A stretch of 64,000 nt of DNA from Candidatus Omnitrophota bacterium (GTDB lineage Bacteria > Ratteibacteria > UBA8468 > B48-G9 > DTJG01). The notes under the pieces were generated by a model. That model saw only the letters and a program-made list of their open reading frames with translations, was not told the DNA's origin and searched no databases. The DNA is taken from the NCBI GenBank assembly GCA_023818965.1, contig JAMWCD010000009.1:1-64000 (forward strand), read 5' to 3'. Positions 36,918-45,790 of this stretch are shown piece after piece; position 1 is the first letter of the stretch; each line of letters begins with the position of its first letter. Position numbers and translations under genes: made by a program.

Positions 36918-37704
36918 TTTCAATCTCCTGTAAAAGTTTTTTCAGTGCCATTGCTGGTGACTTTGAACGAAGCAGATATTCTCCAATCAAAGCACCTTTT
37001 GCACCTGCCTTATAAACTGCTAACAGGTCGTTTTTATTTTTTATACCGCTTTCTGCTATGACAGGTATTTTAACGCCTTTTGCCATAGAAATCAAACGAA
37101 TTGTGGAATTATGGTTTATTGAAAGTGTATCAAGGTCTCTGCTGTTTATTCCAAGCAGTACATTATGCTGATTTGGAACAATGTTAAAAAATCTTTCCAT
37201 TTCCTTTTCATTATGAATTTCACATAAAACCTCAAGACCAAGCCCTGTTACAAGATTGAACAGGGATATAAATTGTTCATCTGAAAGAATTCTCAAAATC
37301 AAAAGTATGCAATCAGCCCCGTATTTTTTTGCTTCATACACCTGATATTCATCAATGAAAAAATCCTTTGCCAAAACAGGTAAATGTGTTGACTGTTTTA
37401 CAATCGTCAGATGCTTCACTGAACCAAGAAAATATTTATCTTCAGTAAGAACCGATATCGCAGAAGCACCGCCTTTTTCGTATGAAATCGCCAGAGAACC
37501 AGGATTGTATCTTTTCTTTAACACCCCTGCTGATGGTGATGCCTTTTTTGTCTCTGCTATGATAATAAATGATTTTTTTTGCGTCTGACTTGTAATAGAC
37601 CTCAATGTAAGATTACTGATACTATCTTTCAATAAATCCAGTGGCACCCTGTTTTTCTTGATTCCAATTAAAAATTTTTTATATTCAATAATTTCATTGA
37701 GCAT
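36910..37704 (-). CDS. trpC: indole-3-glycerol phosphate synthase
   Basis: A 264-residue TIM barrel. The [15 protein letters not shown] segment with its catalytic Lys, [27 protein letters not shown] and [14 protein letters not shown] are family marks. The start at 37704 is chosen because AGAAGG lies four bases away and the family typically begins MLNxI; an upstream ATG at 37749 would overlap the TPR gene by 56 bases. Confidence 0.93.
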   Translation of the reverse strand: MLNEIIEYKKFLIGIKKNRVPLDLLKDSISNLTLRSITSQTQKKSFIIIAETKKASPSAGVLKKRYNPGSLAISYEKGGASAISVLTEDKYFLGSVKHLTIVKQSTHLPVLAKDFFIDEYQVYEAKKYGADCILLILRILSDEQFISLFNLVTGLGLEVLCEIHNEKEMERFFNIVPNQHNVLLGINSRDLDTLSINHNSTIRLISMAKGVKIPVIAESGIKNKNDLLAVYKAGAKGALIGEYLLRSKSPAMALKKLLQEIENG

Positions 37705-38347
37705 TTGCCTTCTGCTTTTCAAGGTTTGTGATAAATCTTTCTGCAACATATTTCATCTCAGGAAACTTATATTTTATTTCTTTCCATTGTTTTATTGCAT
37801 CATCAATCCTTCCAAGTTTTTCAAGTACATGAGCCCTTGTGTTTTCAACATAAAATGGATGTTCATAATTGATTGCGCTATCAAGATATTTTAAAGATGT
37901 TTCAAAATCACCCCACATATAATAAACCCAGGCAATTTCCCAGTACAACCTGTATGTTTCAGGATTATATTTTAATCCTTCCTTCAGGAAATCAAGCCCT
38001 TTCATTTTTATCTTTTTTCTTTCTGAAGGACTTTTTGACGGAGCAATACAATTAATGAGAAACCATCCACCTGTAGCCCATGCTTCTTCATCATAAGGAT
38101 CAAGGCAGGTAACAAGATAAAACAAAGGAAATATTTTTTCGTATTTGCCACTATGCCATAACTGGTCAATTTTTAAATTAATGATATTAATCACAGGTTC
38201 CTGGTGATTTGTTATATCAAGAAGCTGGATCGCAATAAGTTCGGGTTGAGCATAGACCATGATCGGGAAAAAAATAAAGACAATGAAAATTCTATTGATT
38301 TTTCGAAAAATTGATGATTTTTTCAAGTTGATTGATACAGTGTCCAC
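37694..38347 (-). CDS. TPR-like exported protein inside the trp operon
   Basis: A 217-residue protein with a hydrophobic segment near residues 19-33 (INRIFIVFIFFPIMVYA), probably a signal peptide or anchor, and helical repeats: AWATGGWFLINC, LDFLKEGLKYNPETYRLYWEIAWVYYMWGDFETSLKYLDSAI and ENTRAHVLEKLGRIDDAIKQW are TPR units (about residues 85-205). The GTG start at 38347 has an AGGAGG nine bases upstream. It overlaps trpD by 56 bases and trpC by 11. There is no known link to tryptophan synthesis, so it may simply ride in the operon. Confidence 0.7.
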   Translation of the reverse strand: MDTVSINLKKSSIFRKINRIFIVFIFFPIMVYAQPELIAIQLLDITNHQEPVINIINLKIDQLWHSGKYEKIFPLFYLVTCLDPYDEEAWATGGWFLINCIAPSKSPSERKKIKMKGLDFLKEGLKYNPETYRLYWEIAWVYYMWGDFETSLKYLDSAINYEHPFYVENTRAHVLEKLGRIDDAIKQWKEIKYKFPEMKYVAERFITNLEKQKANAQ

Positions 38348-39317
38348 TGTCTATTGCCTCCTGCGCCTTTTCTATTCCATGTTTTATGTCTTTTGATATA
38401 CCTGCAAGATAAAGCAATCCTGCAACATTAAAAACTACTGCATCCCTTTTTGCTCCAAAATGTTTACCTGAAATAATTGATTTCAGGATTTCAGCATTTT
38501 CTTGTGGTGTACCACCTTTAATATCCTCTAAGGTTGCTTTTTTTAAACCAAACTGTTCTGGATGAATAACAAATCTTTCTTTTTTCCCTGAACAAATAGA
38601 AACAACTATTGTGTTTCCTGTGATGGAGATCTCGTCTGTACCATCTTCTCCATAAAAAATCCAGGCATTCTTTACATTAAAACTTGCAATAACATCAGGG
38701 ACAATATCAAGCAAATGTTTACTTCCAACACCAAGTATCTGAACATTTGCACCTGCTGGATTGCAAAGTGGTCCCAGTATATTGAAAATTGTTCTGAAAC
38801 CAAGTTCCTTTCTGACACCAGCAACATTTCTCATTGCAGGATGATACAGTGGAGCGAAAAGGAAAGTAAAATTAATTTCTTTCAGCATTTTCTCTGCTTT
38901 TTCAGGTGAAATTTCTATGTTCATTCCAAGATTCTCGAGAACATCAGCACTACCACTTTTACTTGAGACAGCCCTGTTTCCGTGTTTTGCAACCTTCACT
39001 CCACAGGTAGAGGCAACAATTGCTGCAGCAGTTGAAATATTGAAAGTACCTGAATAATCCCCTCCTGTACCACAGGTATCAGCAACGATACCTTCTGTAT
39101 GAACCTTTAAACATTTTTCTCTCATAGCCATTACTGCTCCACAAACAATCTCTTTTGTTTCACCTGTTATTCTTAAAGCAGTAAGAAAACTTCCCACAAT
39201 CACAGGTGATACCTTGCCTTCCATAATTTCACGAAATGCATCAGCCGACTCCTCCACTGATATCTGTTGTCTTTCAAGAATTTTTCGTAAAGTTTCTTCT
39301 ATCTTCATCATAGGCAT
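38292..39317 (-). CDS. trpD: anthranilate phosphoribosyltransferase
   Basis: A 341-residue glycosyltransferase-3 family enzyme. The PRPP-binding DTCGTGGDYSGTFNISTAAAI and KHGNRAVSSKSGSADVLE segments are intact, and the ILGPLCNPAG loop is present. It joins anthranilate to PRPP. It overlaps trpG by ten bases and the TPR gene by 56. The enzyme is unfused, unlike the TrpGD form of E. coli. Confidence 0.94.
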   Translation of the reverse strand: MPMMKIEETLRKILERQQISVEESADAFREIMEGKVSPVIVGSFLTALRITGETKEIVCGAVMAMREKCLKVHTEGIVADTCGTGGDYSGTFNISTAAAIVASTCGVKVAKHGNRAVSSKSGSADVLENLGMNIEISPEKAEKMLKEINFTFLFAPLYHPAMRNVAGVRKELGFRTIFNILGPLCNPAGANVQILGVGSKHLLDIVPDVIASFNVKNAWIFYGEDGTDEISITGNTIVVSICSGKKERFVIHPEQFGLKKATLEDIKGGTPQENAEILKSIISGKHFGAKRDAVVFNVAGLLYLAGISKDIKHGIEKAQEAIDSGHCINQLEKIINFSKNQ

Positions 39318-39877
39318 AAGAAATTTTCAAGAATTTTTTTACCGTAATTTGTCAGCACTGACTCAGGATGAAATTGCACGCCATAAATATCATAATTTTT
39401 GTGTTTCACACCCATAATCTCACCATCATCACTCCATGCAGTTATTTCAAGAACTGATGGAATACTTTTCTTCTCAATCACAAGGGAATGATATCTTGTT
39501 GCTGAAAATGGATTTGGAATATCCTTGAAAATATGTTCACCCCTGTGATAGATTAACGATGTTTTTCCATGCATTAAGAATTTTGCACCAACAATTTTCC
39601 CGCCATAGAGATAACCAATGCACTGATGACCGAGACAAACACCAAGAACAGGTTTTTTCCCTTCAAATGTTTTGATCAGTTCAACAGAAATTCCTGCGTT
39701 TTCAGGCCTTCCTGGTCCAGGTGAAATCACAATTTTATCAAATTTTTGTTTCAAAATTTTTCCTATGGTTATCCTGTCATTTCTGAAAACAATCACCTTG
39801 CAACCCAGATCCCCAAAGTACTGGACAAGATTATAGGTGAATGAATCATAATTATCAATCATCAGTATTGTCTGCAT
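39308..39877 (-). CDS. trpG: anthranilate synthase glutamine amidotransferase
   Basis: A 189-residue class I amidotransferase. The nucleophile Cys81 lies in VLGVCLGHQC, and VQFHPES supplies the catalytic His-Glu pair. It supplies ammonia to anthranilate synthase (TrpE), or to PabB if bifunctional. It is the first gene of the operon; trpE is not upstream, where a divergent promoter lies, so its partner is encoded elsewhere. AAAGGAGGAA stands just before the ATG. Confidence 0.92.
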   Translation of the reverse strand: MQTILMIDNYDSFTYNLVQYFGDLGCKVIVFRNDRITIGKILKQKFDKIVISPGPGRPENAGISVELIKTFEGKKPVLGVCLGHQCIGYLYGGKIVGAKFLMHGKTSLIYHRGEHIFKDIPNPFSATRYHSLVIEKKSIPSVLEITAWSDDGEIMGVKHKNYDIYGVQFHPESVLTNYGKKILENFLCL

Positions 39878-39893
39878 AATTTCCTCCTTTTAT

Positions 39894-39922
39894 ATTATGC
39901 CAGATAAAACGAATAAAAACAA
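39894..39922 (-). promoter_or_regulatory. promoter of the trpG operon
   Basis: On the minus strand TTGTTT (39922-39917) and CATAAT (39899-39894) are 17 bases apart. The RNA would begin about 10-15 bases before the ATG, leaving no room for an attenuator or T-box leader. Control may lie in the divergent spacer itself. It lies back to back with the promoter at 39930-39958. Confidence 0.55.
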
Positions 39923-39929
39923 ATAAAAT

Positions 39930-39958
39930 TTGACTTTTTAAAAATGTCGTGATATAAA
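39930..39958 (+). promoter_or_regulatory. promoter of the envelope module, possibly leaderless
   Basis: TTGACT (39930-39935) and TATAAA (39953-39958) have a 17-base spacer, close to the sigma-70 consensus. The predicted RNA start (about 39965) falls on the GTG start of the next gene, which has no ribosome-binding site, so a leaderless message is likely. Confidence 0.55.
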
Positions 39959-39963
39959 AAAAT

Positions 39964-41382
39964 GTGATCAAAAAAAGAGCATGTCTTATTTTAATTTCGC
40001 TTCTCATCGCAGTTGTATCTGTCAGGGCTGATTCTTCACCATGGGAAGAGACATTCAAAGAAGGAGTTCTTCTTCTTGGTGAGGGTAATTACGAACAGGC
40101 AAAGGTGCAGTTTCAAAAGGTTCTTTCTGCCTATCCTCAACACGCTTATAGCCATTATTACCTTGCAAAGGCATTGATGGGTCTTGGCGATTTTGACAAA
40201 GCAATTGAATCCTTTAGCAAAGCAATTCAACTTGACACTTCCATTGCTGGTGCATATCTTGGAAGAGGAGTTTGCCTGTACAAACTGGGTAAATATAATG
40301 AAGCACTCGAATCACTGGAACAGGCGATCAAATTGAAACCCGAGTACAGTGAAGCATTCTTTTACAGGGGGCTGATTTACTTCAATCAAAAAAATTATGT
40401 ATCCTGTTATCAAAATCTTCAAAAATGTATTCAATTGAATCCGGACTTTGCATCAAGATGCAGTTATTATATGTCGGTTGCAAAAAAACATATTGCCGGT
40501 GAAGTACCGGCATCTGATTCAAAGATTTCAAAAAACTGGAAATTTTCCTTTACCATTGGAGCAGAATATGATGATAATGTGATTCTTCAACCCGAAAAGG
40601 AACCATTACCAGCAGAAATTTCTCGGAAAGATGACTTTCGCTCACTGGCGCAACTCAGGATTGATTATCAAAAGCGTCTTGAAGAAGGACAGTTTACACT
40701 GGCATCATCCTTTTACCATCTTGCACACCATGAACTTTCTGAGTATGATCTTCTGGGTGGGTCTATTTCTGTTGCATATTCAATGACTGAAAGCAAACTA
40801 AATCCTTCTATTGAATATGCCTATGATTACTATGTAGTTGGTGGCGACCAGTATTTGGACAAACATTCAATATCTCCTTCTTTGACCATTGCAACAGATA
40901 AAAACATAAATACTCAAATATACCTGCTTTTTGAAAAAACAAACTTTTTCCCATCTCCAGTTGATAAAGAAGATGACCGCGATAGTTTATCAGGCACAAT
41001 TGGTTCAAAAATTTCTATTCATGGGAAAAATAACAGGTCAGTAAACATTGCAACAGCATACAAGGTAAACAATGCAGATGGTTCAAACTGGGATTATCAA
41101 AGTCCACAGATATCAGTTCAATTCAACAGTCCTTTTATTTTTAAAAACGGTGATATTTCGCTGACTGCAATGTCAGAATGGCTCTGGTTTGATAACAAAA
41201 ACTCTTTATACAATAAAATCCGCAATGATACAAAAATAACAATCTTGTGTTCCTTAATTTTTCATCTCAGCAAAAACTGGGATGTAACAATGTCTTTTAC
41301 AAATGTTAGAAGTATGTCAAATTTAGAAGCATACGACTATAAAAGACATATAACTTCGCTTTCTTTTACAGGTAGATTCTGA
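39964..41382 (+). CDS. TPR and outer-membrane beta-barrel protein
   Basis: A 472-residue exported protein. The signal peptide covers about residues 1-22. Four TPR units (about residues 28-170; LGEGNYEQAKVQFQKVLSAYP, MGLGDFDKAIESFSKAI and so on) are followed by a beta-rich half (residues 190-472) with alternating strands and a C-terminal aromatic (GRF), the usual signature of outer-membrane barrels. This resembles surface-assembly or secretion pores with periplasmic TPRs. The start is GTG at 39964; ATG three frames away is out of phase. It opens a four-gene module with FecR, CFI-box and CHASE2 proteins. Confidence 0.7.
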   Translation: MIKKRACLILISLLIAVVSVRADSSPWEETFKEGVLLLGEGNYEQAKVQFQKVLSAYPQHAYSHYYLAKALMGLGDFDKAIESFSKAIQLDTSIAGAYLGRGVCLYKLGKYNEALESLEQAIKLKPEYSEAFFYRGLIYFNQKNYVSCYQNLQKCIQLNPDFASRCSYYMSVAKKHIAGEVPASDSKISKNWKFSFTIGAEYDDNVILQPEKEPLPAEISRKDDFRSLAQLRIDYQKRLEEGQFTLASSFYHLAHHELSEYDLLGGSISVAYSMTESKLNPSIEYAYDYYVVGGDQYLDKHSISPSLTIATDKNINTQIYLLFEKTNFFPSPVDKEDDRDSLSGTIGSKISIHGKNNRSVNIATAYKVNNADGSNWDYQSPQISVQFNSPFIFKNGDISLTAMSEWLWFDNKNSLYNKIRNDTKITILCSLIFHLSKNWDVTMSFTNVRSMSNLEAYDYKRHITSLSFTGRF

Positions 41383-41392
41383 AGGAGGACAG

Positions 41393-42157
41393 TTGAATAA
41401 ATTTTTTGTTTCATTTGCAATTTTCATAGTTATTCTAACATCATATGGATTATCTGCTACACCTGCTGGAACAATTATTGAAATCAAAGGCAATGCTGTA
41501 ATTCAATCTGAGCAAAGCTCTGAATGGAGAAAACTTCATCTTAAAGACAGAGTATTTGTTGGGGATGTAATCAAAACAGAAGAAAGAACACGTGTGAAAA
41601 TTTTCCTTGTTGATGAGTCAATTATTACCATTGGTCCCAAGACACATTTTAAACTTGACACATTTTCTTTCAATCCATCAAGCAACCAGAGGGAAGCAAA
41701 TGTAAAACTGCTTGTGGGTAAAGCACGTTTTAATTTACAGAGAACATTTTCAGAATCTTCCAGATTCAATGTTTCTACCCCAACTGCAATTGCTGGAGTA
41801 AAAGGAACAAATTTTTTGGTCTGGGTTGTCTCTGATGAATTGACACGTTTTTTTGTCTCTGAAGGAGTGATTAGTATAAGAAACCCAATGCTTGTTGAAG
41901 AAATCTTCCTTGCTTCAGGATTTTTCTCAGAGGTTAAACAAGGACAAGCACCTACTCAACCACAAATTCCTTCTCCTGAACAAATGCAGGAATTCTTTAA
42001 AGGTATTTCTCCTGCAGGAGAAACTGGTGGAATAGAATTTTTGCTTAATAATATCCATGTTAATAGTATCTTCAGGTCAATTATTGAACAAAGAAACACT
42101 AAAGATATTCTCAGGGTTCTTCCAGAACCACCTTCGCCTCCATCAGCCCAGCAATGA
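41393..42157 (+). CDS. exported FecR-domain protein
   Basis: A 254-residue protein with a signal peptide (about residues 1-20) and a FecR domain (about residues 28-150): TIIEIKGNAVIQSEQSSEWRKL, DRVFVGDVIKT, KIFLVDESIITIGPKTHF, FNVSTPTAIAGVKGTNFLVWV. In sigma-regulatory systems FecR is a periplasmic anti-sigma sensor, but here there is no transmembrane helix after the signal and no sigma gene, so it is probably a structural or signal-sensing periplasmic protein. The C-terminus is Pro-rich. The start is TTG with a GGAGGAC site four bases away. Confidence 0.78.
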   Translation: MNKFFVSFAIFIVILTSYGLSATPAGTIIEIKGNAVIQSEQSSEWRKLHLKDRVFVGDVIKTEERTRVKIFLVDESIITIGPKTHFKLDTFSFNPSSNQREANVKLLVGKARFNLQRTFSESSRFNVSTPTAIAGVKGTNFLVWVVSDELTRFFVSEGVISIRNPMLVEEIFLASGFFSEVKQGQAPTQPQIPSPEQMQEFFKGISPAGETGGIEFLLNNIHVNSIFRSIIEQRNTKDILRVLPEPPSPPSAQQ

Positions 42158-42202
42158 TTATCATGAAAGCATAAGAACCCTGAGTTTTTAAGGAGGGAAA
42201 TA

Positions 42203-45200
42203 ATGAAATCAAAGTTTCTTGTTATATTAAGTCTGCTTTTTGTAATATCCCCCTTGCTGAAATGTAACAATGAAATTCAAACACAGAACATACTTTATCT
42301 TCTTGGGATGCCCGTAGATACAAACAAATTTAATGTTTTTACCTGCACTGTAAACAATGGTTTTTCATCATTTCAATCTCATACACTTACAGGTTCCCAT
42401 GATTTTGACGAAACCTTCTGGCCCGCAAGTATTGCATACGACCCCAAAGAAAATTACCTTTATATTTCCTTTAGTGGTAATGGTACTATTGATGTATTTG
42501 ATGCGTCCAGCTTTGAACTCAAAGCAATTCTTCAGATACCTGATGCTTCAGACATTATAAAAATCGGTGTTCCGTCTGATGAATCGTCAAACAGGATTTA
42601 TCTGGTTGAAAGAAATGGGTCGCATATATTTGTATTCAATCGTACAACATTTGAAAGAATTGAGTCAGAAGAATTTGACTTGATTTCACCTGCAACAGGT
42701 ATCTGGGTATCCAACGATACTATTTTTGTTGCAGATAATGAGGGGGTACGCTTGTATGTCAATGGAATTTCTGAAGGAATCTTTCCAATTCCAGAAACAA
42801 TAAAATCACTGCAGGGTGATGCATCTTTGTGGCCACAGATTTGTCTTTTTGCAATCGGAGGTCAGACAAAAAAAGTACCACCTGATATTTCTGGTAGATG
42901 GGCTCTGGAATCATTACAGGTTTCAGGGTATTTAACATTTGACAATGAAGGGAATATTGCTTCAGGAGATGAGTGGTACTGGAATGATGGACTTGAAGAA
43001 ATAGTGCAGCAAGGGTCTTACAATCTTGAGGAGAATCAAATACTTCTTTCAGGTGAAACATCAGAAGGACCATTCAATTTTGAAGGAGTATTAAGGAGCC
43101 GCGGGGATATTATAAGTTTTATTGATTCTACTACTGAACCAGTGAACCGTGGATTTGGTTTTCTTGTCAAAAAGGGTCAGAATTACTCCAGCACTGATTT
43201 TTCAGGAACATGGAAAATAAAAGGTGCATATGTTTCAGGAACTCTTTATTCTGATGGCAGAGGCAATATTACCCAGGGAAATTTGATAAAAAAAGATGGA
43301 ACAACAGAAACCATTTCCTCAGGCAACTATATCATTCGTAACGAAGACGGCTCAATAATCATTAATCTTTCTACAGAAACAGGAACCATCCAACTTACTG
43401 GCATAATGAACAAAGGCAGGGACATTGCCATTGTTGAACAACAACTTACAAAACAGAAAAATGAATCAACCAGAAAATTGGCTGTTCTGGTAAAAACTAT
43501 CAACAAAAACTATCAAGGAACTGATATCGCTGGTAACTGGTCCATAAAAGCCATGCATTTTTCAGGAAACATTTTTATTGATGCAACAGGCACAATTGTT
43601 GAAGGTTATCTCAAAAATGGTGAAGAAACAATTGGAATTACAGGAGGAAATTGTGTTTTTGGGGAGAATTCAGTGATAACCCTGAATTTATTTACAACAA
43701 ACGATGAAACAATAACATTAAATGGTGTAATAAATCCATACCTGGACATGATTGTTTTTATAGACGCAAATACTTCTGCCCTTTCACCTGATATGAATCC
43801 TGGCGTTTTAATAAAAACAGATTCATCAGAAGTCATTTTTTATCGAAAAGGAAATCTGCCAGTATTTCAGCAAAATGATGTTTTACTTAAAATAAATCTA
43901 TCTTCAGACACAAGAACAGATACATCCATTGAAGGTTATGGTCTTGGACTTGCCATTATTCCATCAAAACAGAAAGCCATGGTACTCAGTGGTTCCTTAT
44001 TTGAAGAAACCCGTATTCTTACTGAATTTGGTACAGAAACACTTAATAAAACAAACCAGATTCCAGCACCAGGTAATACTATTGATTGCACCGCAGGAAC
44101 TTTACAGGAAACACAGGCGGAAATTCAGTTAAACAAAATTTGCACATCCCACGGTGAAGGCAGTGCCTTAATCGGTGATGAAATTACATTTTCCATTACA
44201 ATAAAAAATACAGGCAGTGTTGCGATTGAAAAAATTCCTCTAAAAGATTCATTCAACCCATCATGTCTTTCTTTCTTGAGGGCAACACTATCGCCTGATA
44301 ATGAATCAGAAGGAACTCTTGAATGGAATGATATCACAAGCGAAGGAAATCTTGGACCTGGTGAATCAATCGTTATTCACATTACTTTTCTCGCAATCAG
44401 ACAGGCAAATCCAGCAATCAATACTGCAATAATCCATAATGCTGTTGATGTAAATGAAAATCCTATTACAGATAAAGAAAGTAGTTGCGAAATTACTATC
44501 AACAAACAGGGCTCAATCACTGTTGAAAAAATGCGAATTATGCCTGAAACCAGTAATGTTAAAATCGGAGAAAATGTAGTTTTTCAGATCAAAATTACAA
44601 ATAATTCACCTTTTTCCATTAAATCATTTTCGCTAAAAGATACTTTCAACCCAGAATTACTTGAATTTATTGGTTCTTCCATACCTGAACCAGAAATCTC
44701 AGCAGGACAGGTAGAATGGAATAATCTTCCTGGTGAAGACAAGCTTGAACCAGAAACTTCCTTTGTTTTCACTGTAACATTCCAGGCAATAAAACAAACA
44801 ATATCCACAGTCAACACCGCAGAAGTATATGATGCAATTGATATTTATAATAATTCAGTTTCAGGTGGAGTTTCTCAATCAGTTTTTTCTATTTTACCCT
44901 TTGAAGTAAATGTCCCTGGTGGTAGTACTACTGCATCTTATGTTATGCTGTCTTTTCCTTTCACACCCCAGACACCAGACATATCTGATATTCTAATAGA
45001 TGACCTTGGCAGGTATGACCCGACAAAATGGCGACTGTTCAGATGGAATCCTGACGCAGACCCACCAGGTTATGAAGAATATTCTCCTGATAAGGATCTC
45101 TTTAATGTTACTCCAGGCAAGGCATACTGGTTAATTTCCCGTTACCCTGTAAAAATTGATGGTACTGGAATTCCACCAACCACGAGAAACAATTTTCTCC

Positions 45201-45790
45201 TCAAACTTAGTCCAGGATGGAATCAGATTGGATGTCCTTTTAATTTTCCTGTTGCATGGAATAGTGTAATTGCAGAAATCGGAGAACATGAATATTACGC
45301 ATCACAACAGCACACCCTGTGGAAGTATGAAAATGGAACATATGTTCCATCAATAACCCTTCAGCCAGGCGTTGGTTACTGGATATGGAATCCATACTCT
45401 GATATACTAATGCTCAAAATACCACCAGAACAAACAAAAAAACAAATCCGATTATTAAAAGTATCTCCATCAACATCAGAACCGCAACCACCGCCACCCC
45501 CGGGTCAAACACTCGTACAATCATCTGCAAACTCATCAGGTAGTGGTTGTTTCATTGCAACAGCGTGCTTTGGTTCTGCACATTCATATCAGGTGGAAAT
45601 TTTAAGAAAATTCCGTGACCGTTTTTTGACAACCAACTGGCTCGGGAAAAAATTTGTTTCATTCTATTACAAACACTCACCACCAGTTGCAAATTTCCTT
45701 ATAAATCATCCAATTTTCAAACGAACTGTAAGAATTGCACTTGTTCCTGTTGTTCATATATGTAAATTTTTCCTTGAAATCAAAAGTTGA
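42203..45790 (+). CDS. giant exported DUF11/CFI-box protein
   Basis: A 1195-residue exported protein. A signal sequence (about residues 1-22, ending LLKC) is followed by a beta-propeller-like region to about 220, three copies of a roughly 100-residue beta repeat (starting DISGRW at 227, DFSGTW at 331, DIAGNW at 440), two DUF11-type Ig-like domains (about 639-760 and 771-895), a WLFRW/WNQIGCPF beta domain (about 905-1090) and, after a Pro/Ser linker, a C-terminal CFI-box domain (GCFIATACFGS, about 1115-1195) that ends with hydrophobic helices. CFI-box domains are C-terminal tags on exported proteins and probably serve sorting or anchoring. The start has GGAGGG upstream; its TGA overlaps the next ATG. 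Confidence 0.75.
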   Translation: MKSKFLVILSLLFVISPLLKCNNEIQTQNILYLLGMPVDTNKFNVFTCTVNNGFSSFQSHTLTGSHDFDETFWPASIAYDPKENYLYISFSGNGTIDVFDASSFELKAILQIPDASDIIKIGVPSDESSNRIYLVERNGSHIFVFNRTTFERIESEEFDLISPATGIWVSNDTIFVADNEGVRLYVNGISEGIFPIPETIKSLQGDASLWPQICLFAIGGQTKKVPPDISGRWALESLQVSGYLTFDNEGNIASGDEWYWNDGLEEIVQQGSYNLEENQILLSGETSEGPFNFEGVLRSRGDIISFIDSTTEPVNRGFGFLVKKGQNYSSTDFSGTWKIKGAYVSGTLYSDGRGNITQGNLIKKDGTTETISSGNYIIRNEDGSIIINLSTETGTIQLTGIMNKGRDIAIVEQQLTKQKNESTRKLAVLVKTINKNYQGTDIAGNWSIKAMHFSGNIFIDATGTIVEGYLKNGEETIGITGGNCVFGENSVITLNLFTTNDETITLNGVINPYLDMIVFIDANTSALSPDMNPGVLIKTDSSEVIFYRKGNLPVFQQNDVLLKINLSSDTRTDTSIEGYGLGLAIIPSKQKAMVLSGSLFEETRILTEFGTETLNKTNQIPAPGNTIDCTAGTLQETQAEIQLNKICTSHGEGSALIGDEITFSITIKNTGSVAIEKIPLKDSFNPSCLSFLRATLSPDNESEGTLEWNDITSEGNLGPGESIVIHITFLAIRQANPAINTAIIHNAVDVNENPITDKESSCEITINKQGSITVEKMRIMPETSNVKIGENVVFQIKITNNSPFSIKSFSLKDTFNPELLEFIGSSIPEPEISAGQVEWNNLPGEDKLEPETSFVFTVTFQAIKQTISTVNTAEVYDAIDIYNNSVSGGVSQSVFSILPFEVNVPGGSTTASYVMLSFPFTPQTPDISDILIDDLGRYDPTKWRLFRWNPDADPPGYEEYSPDKDLFNVTPGKAYWLISRYPVKIDGTGIPPTTRNNFLLKLSPGWNQIGCPFNFPVAWNSVIAEIGEHEYYASQQHTLWKYENGTYVPSITLQPGVGYWIWNPYSDILMLKIPPEQTKKQIRLLKVSPSTSEPQPPPPPGQTLVQSSANSSGSGCFIATACFGSAHSYQVEILRKFRDRFLTTNWLGKKFVSFYYKHSPPVANFLINHPIFKRTVRIALVPVVHICKFFLEIKS

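Noticed and set aside
39877-39963. trp attenuator or T-box leader
   Set aside because: The predicted RNA start leaves only about 10-15 leader bases.
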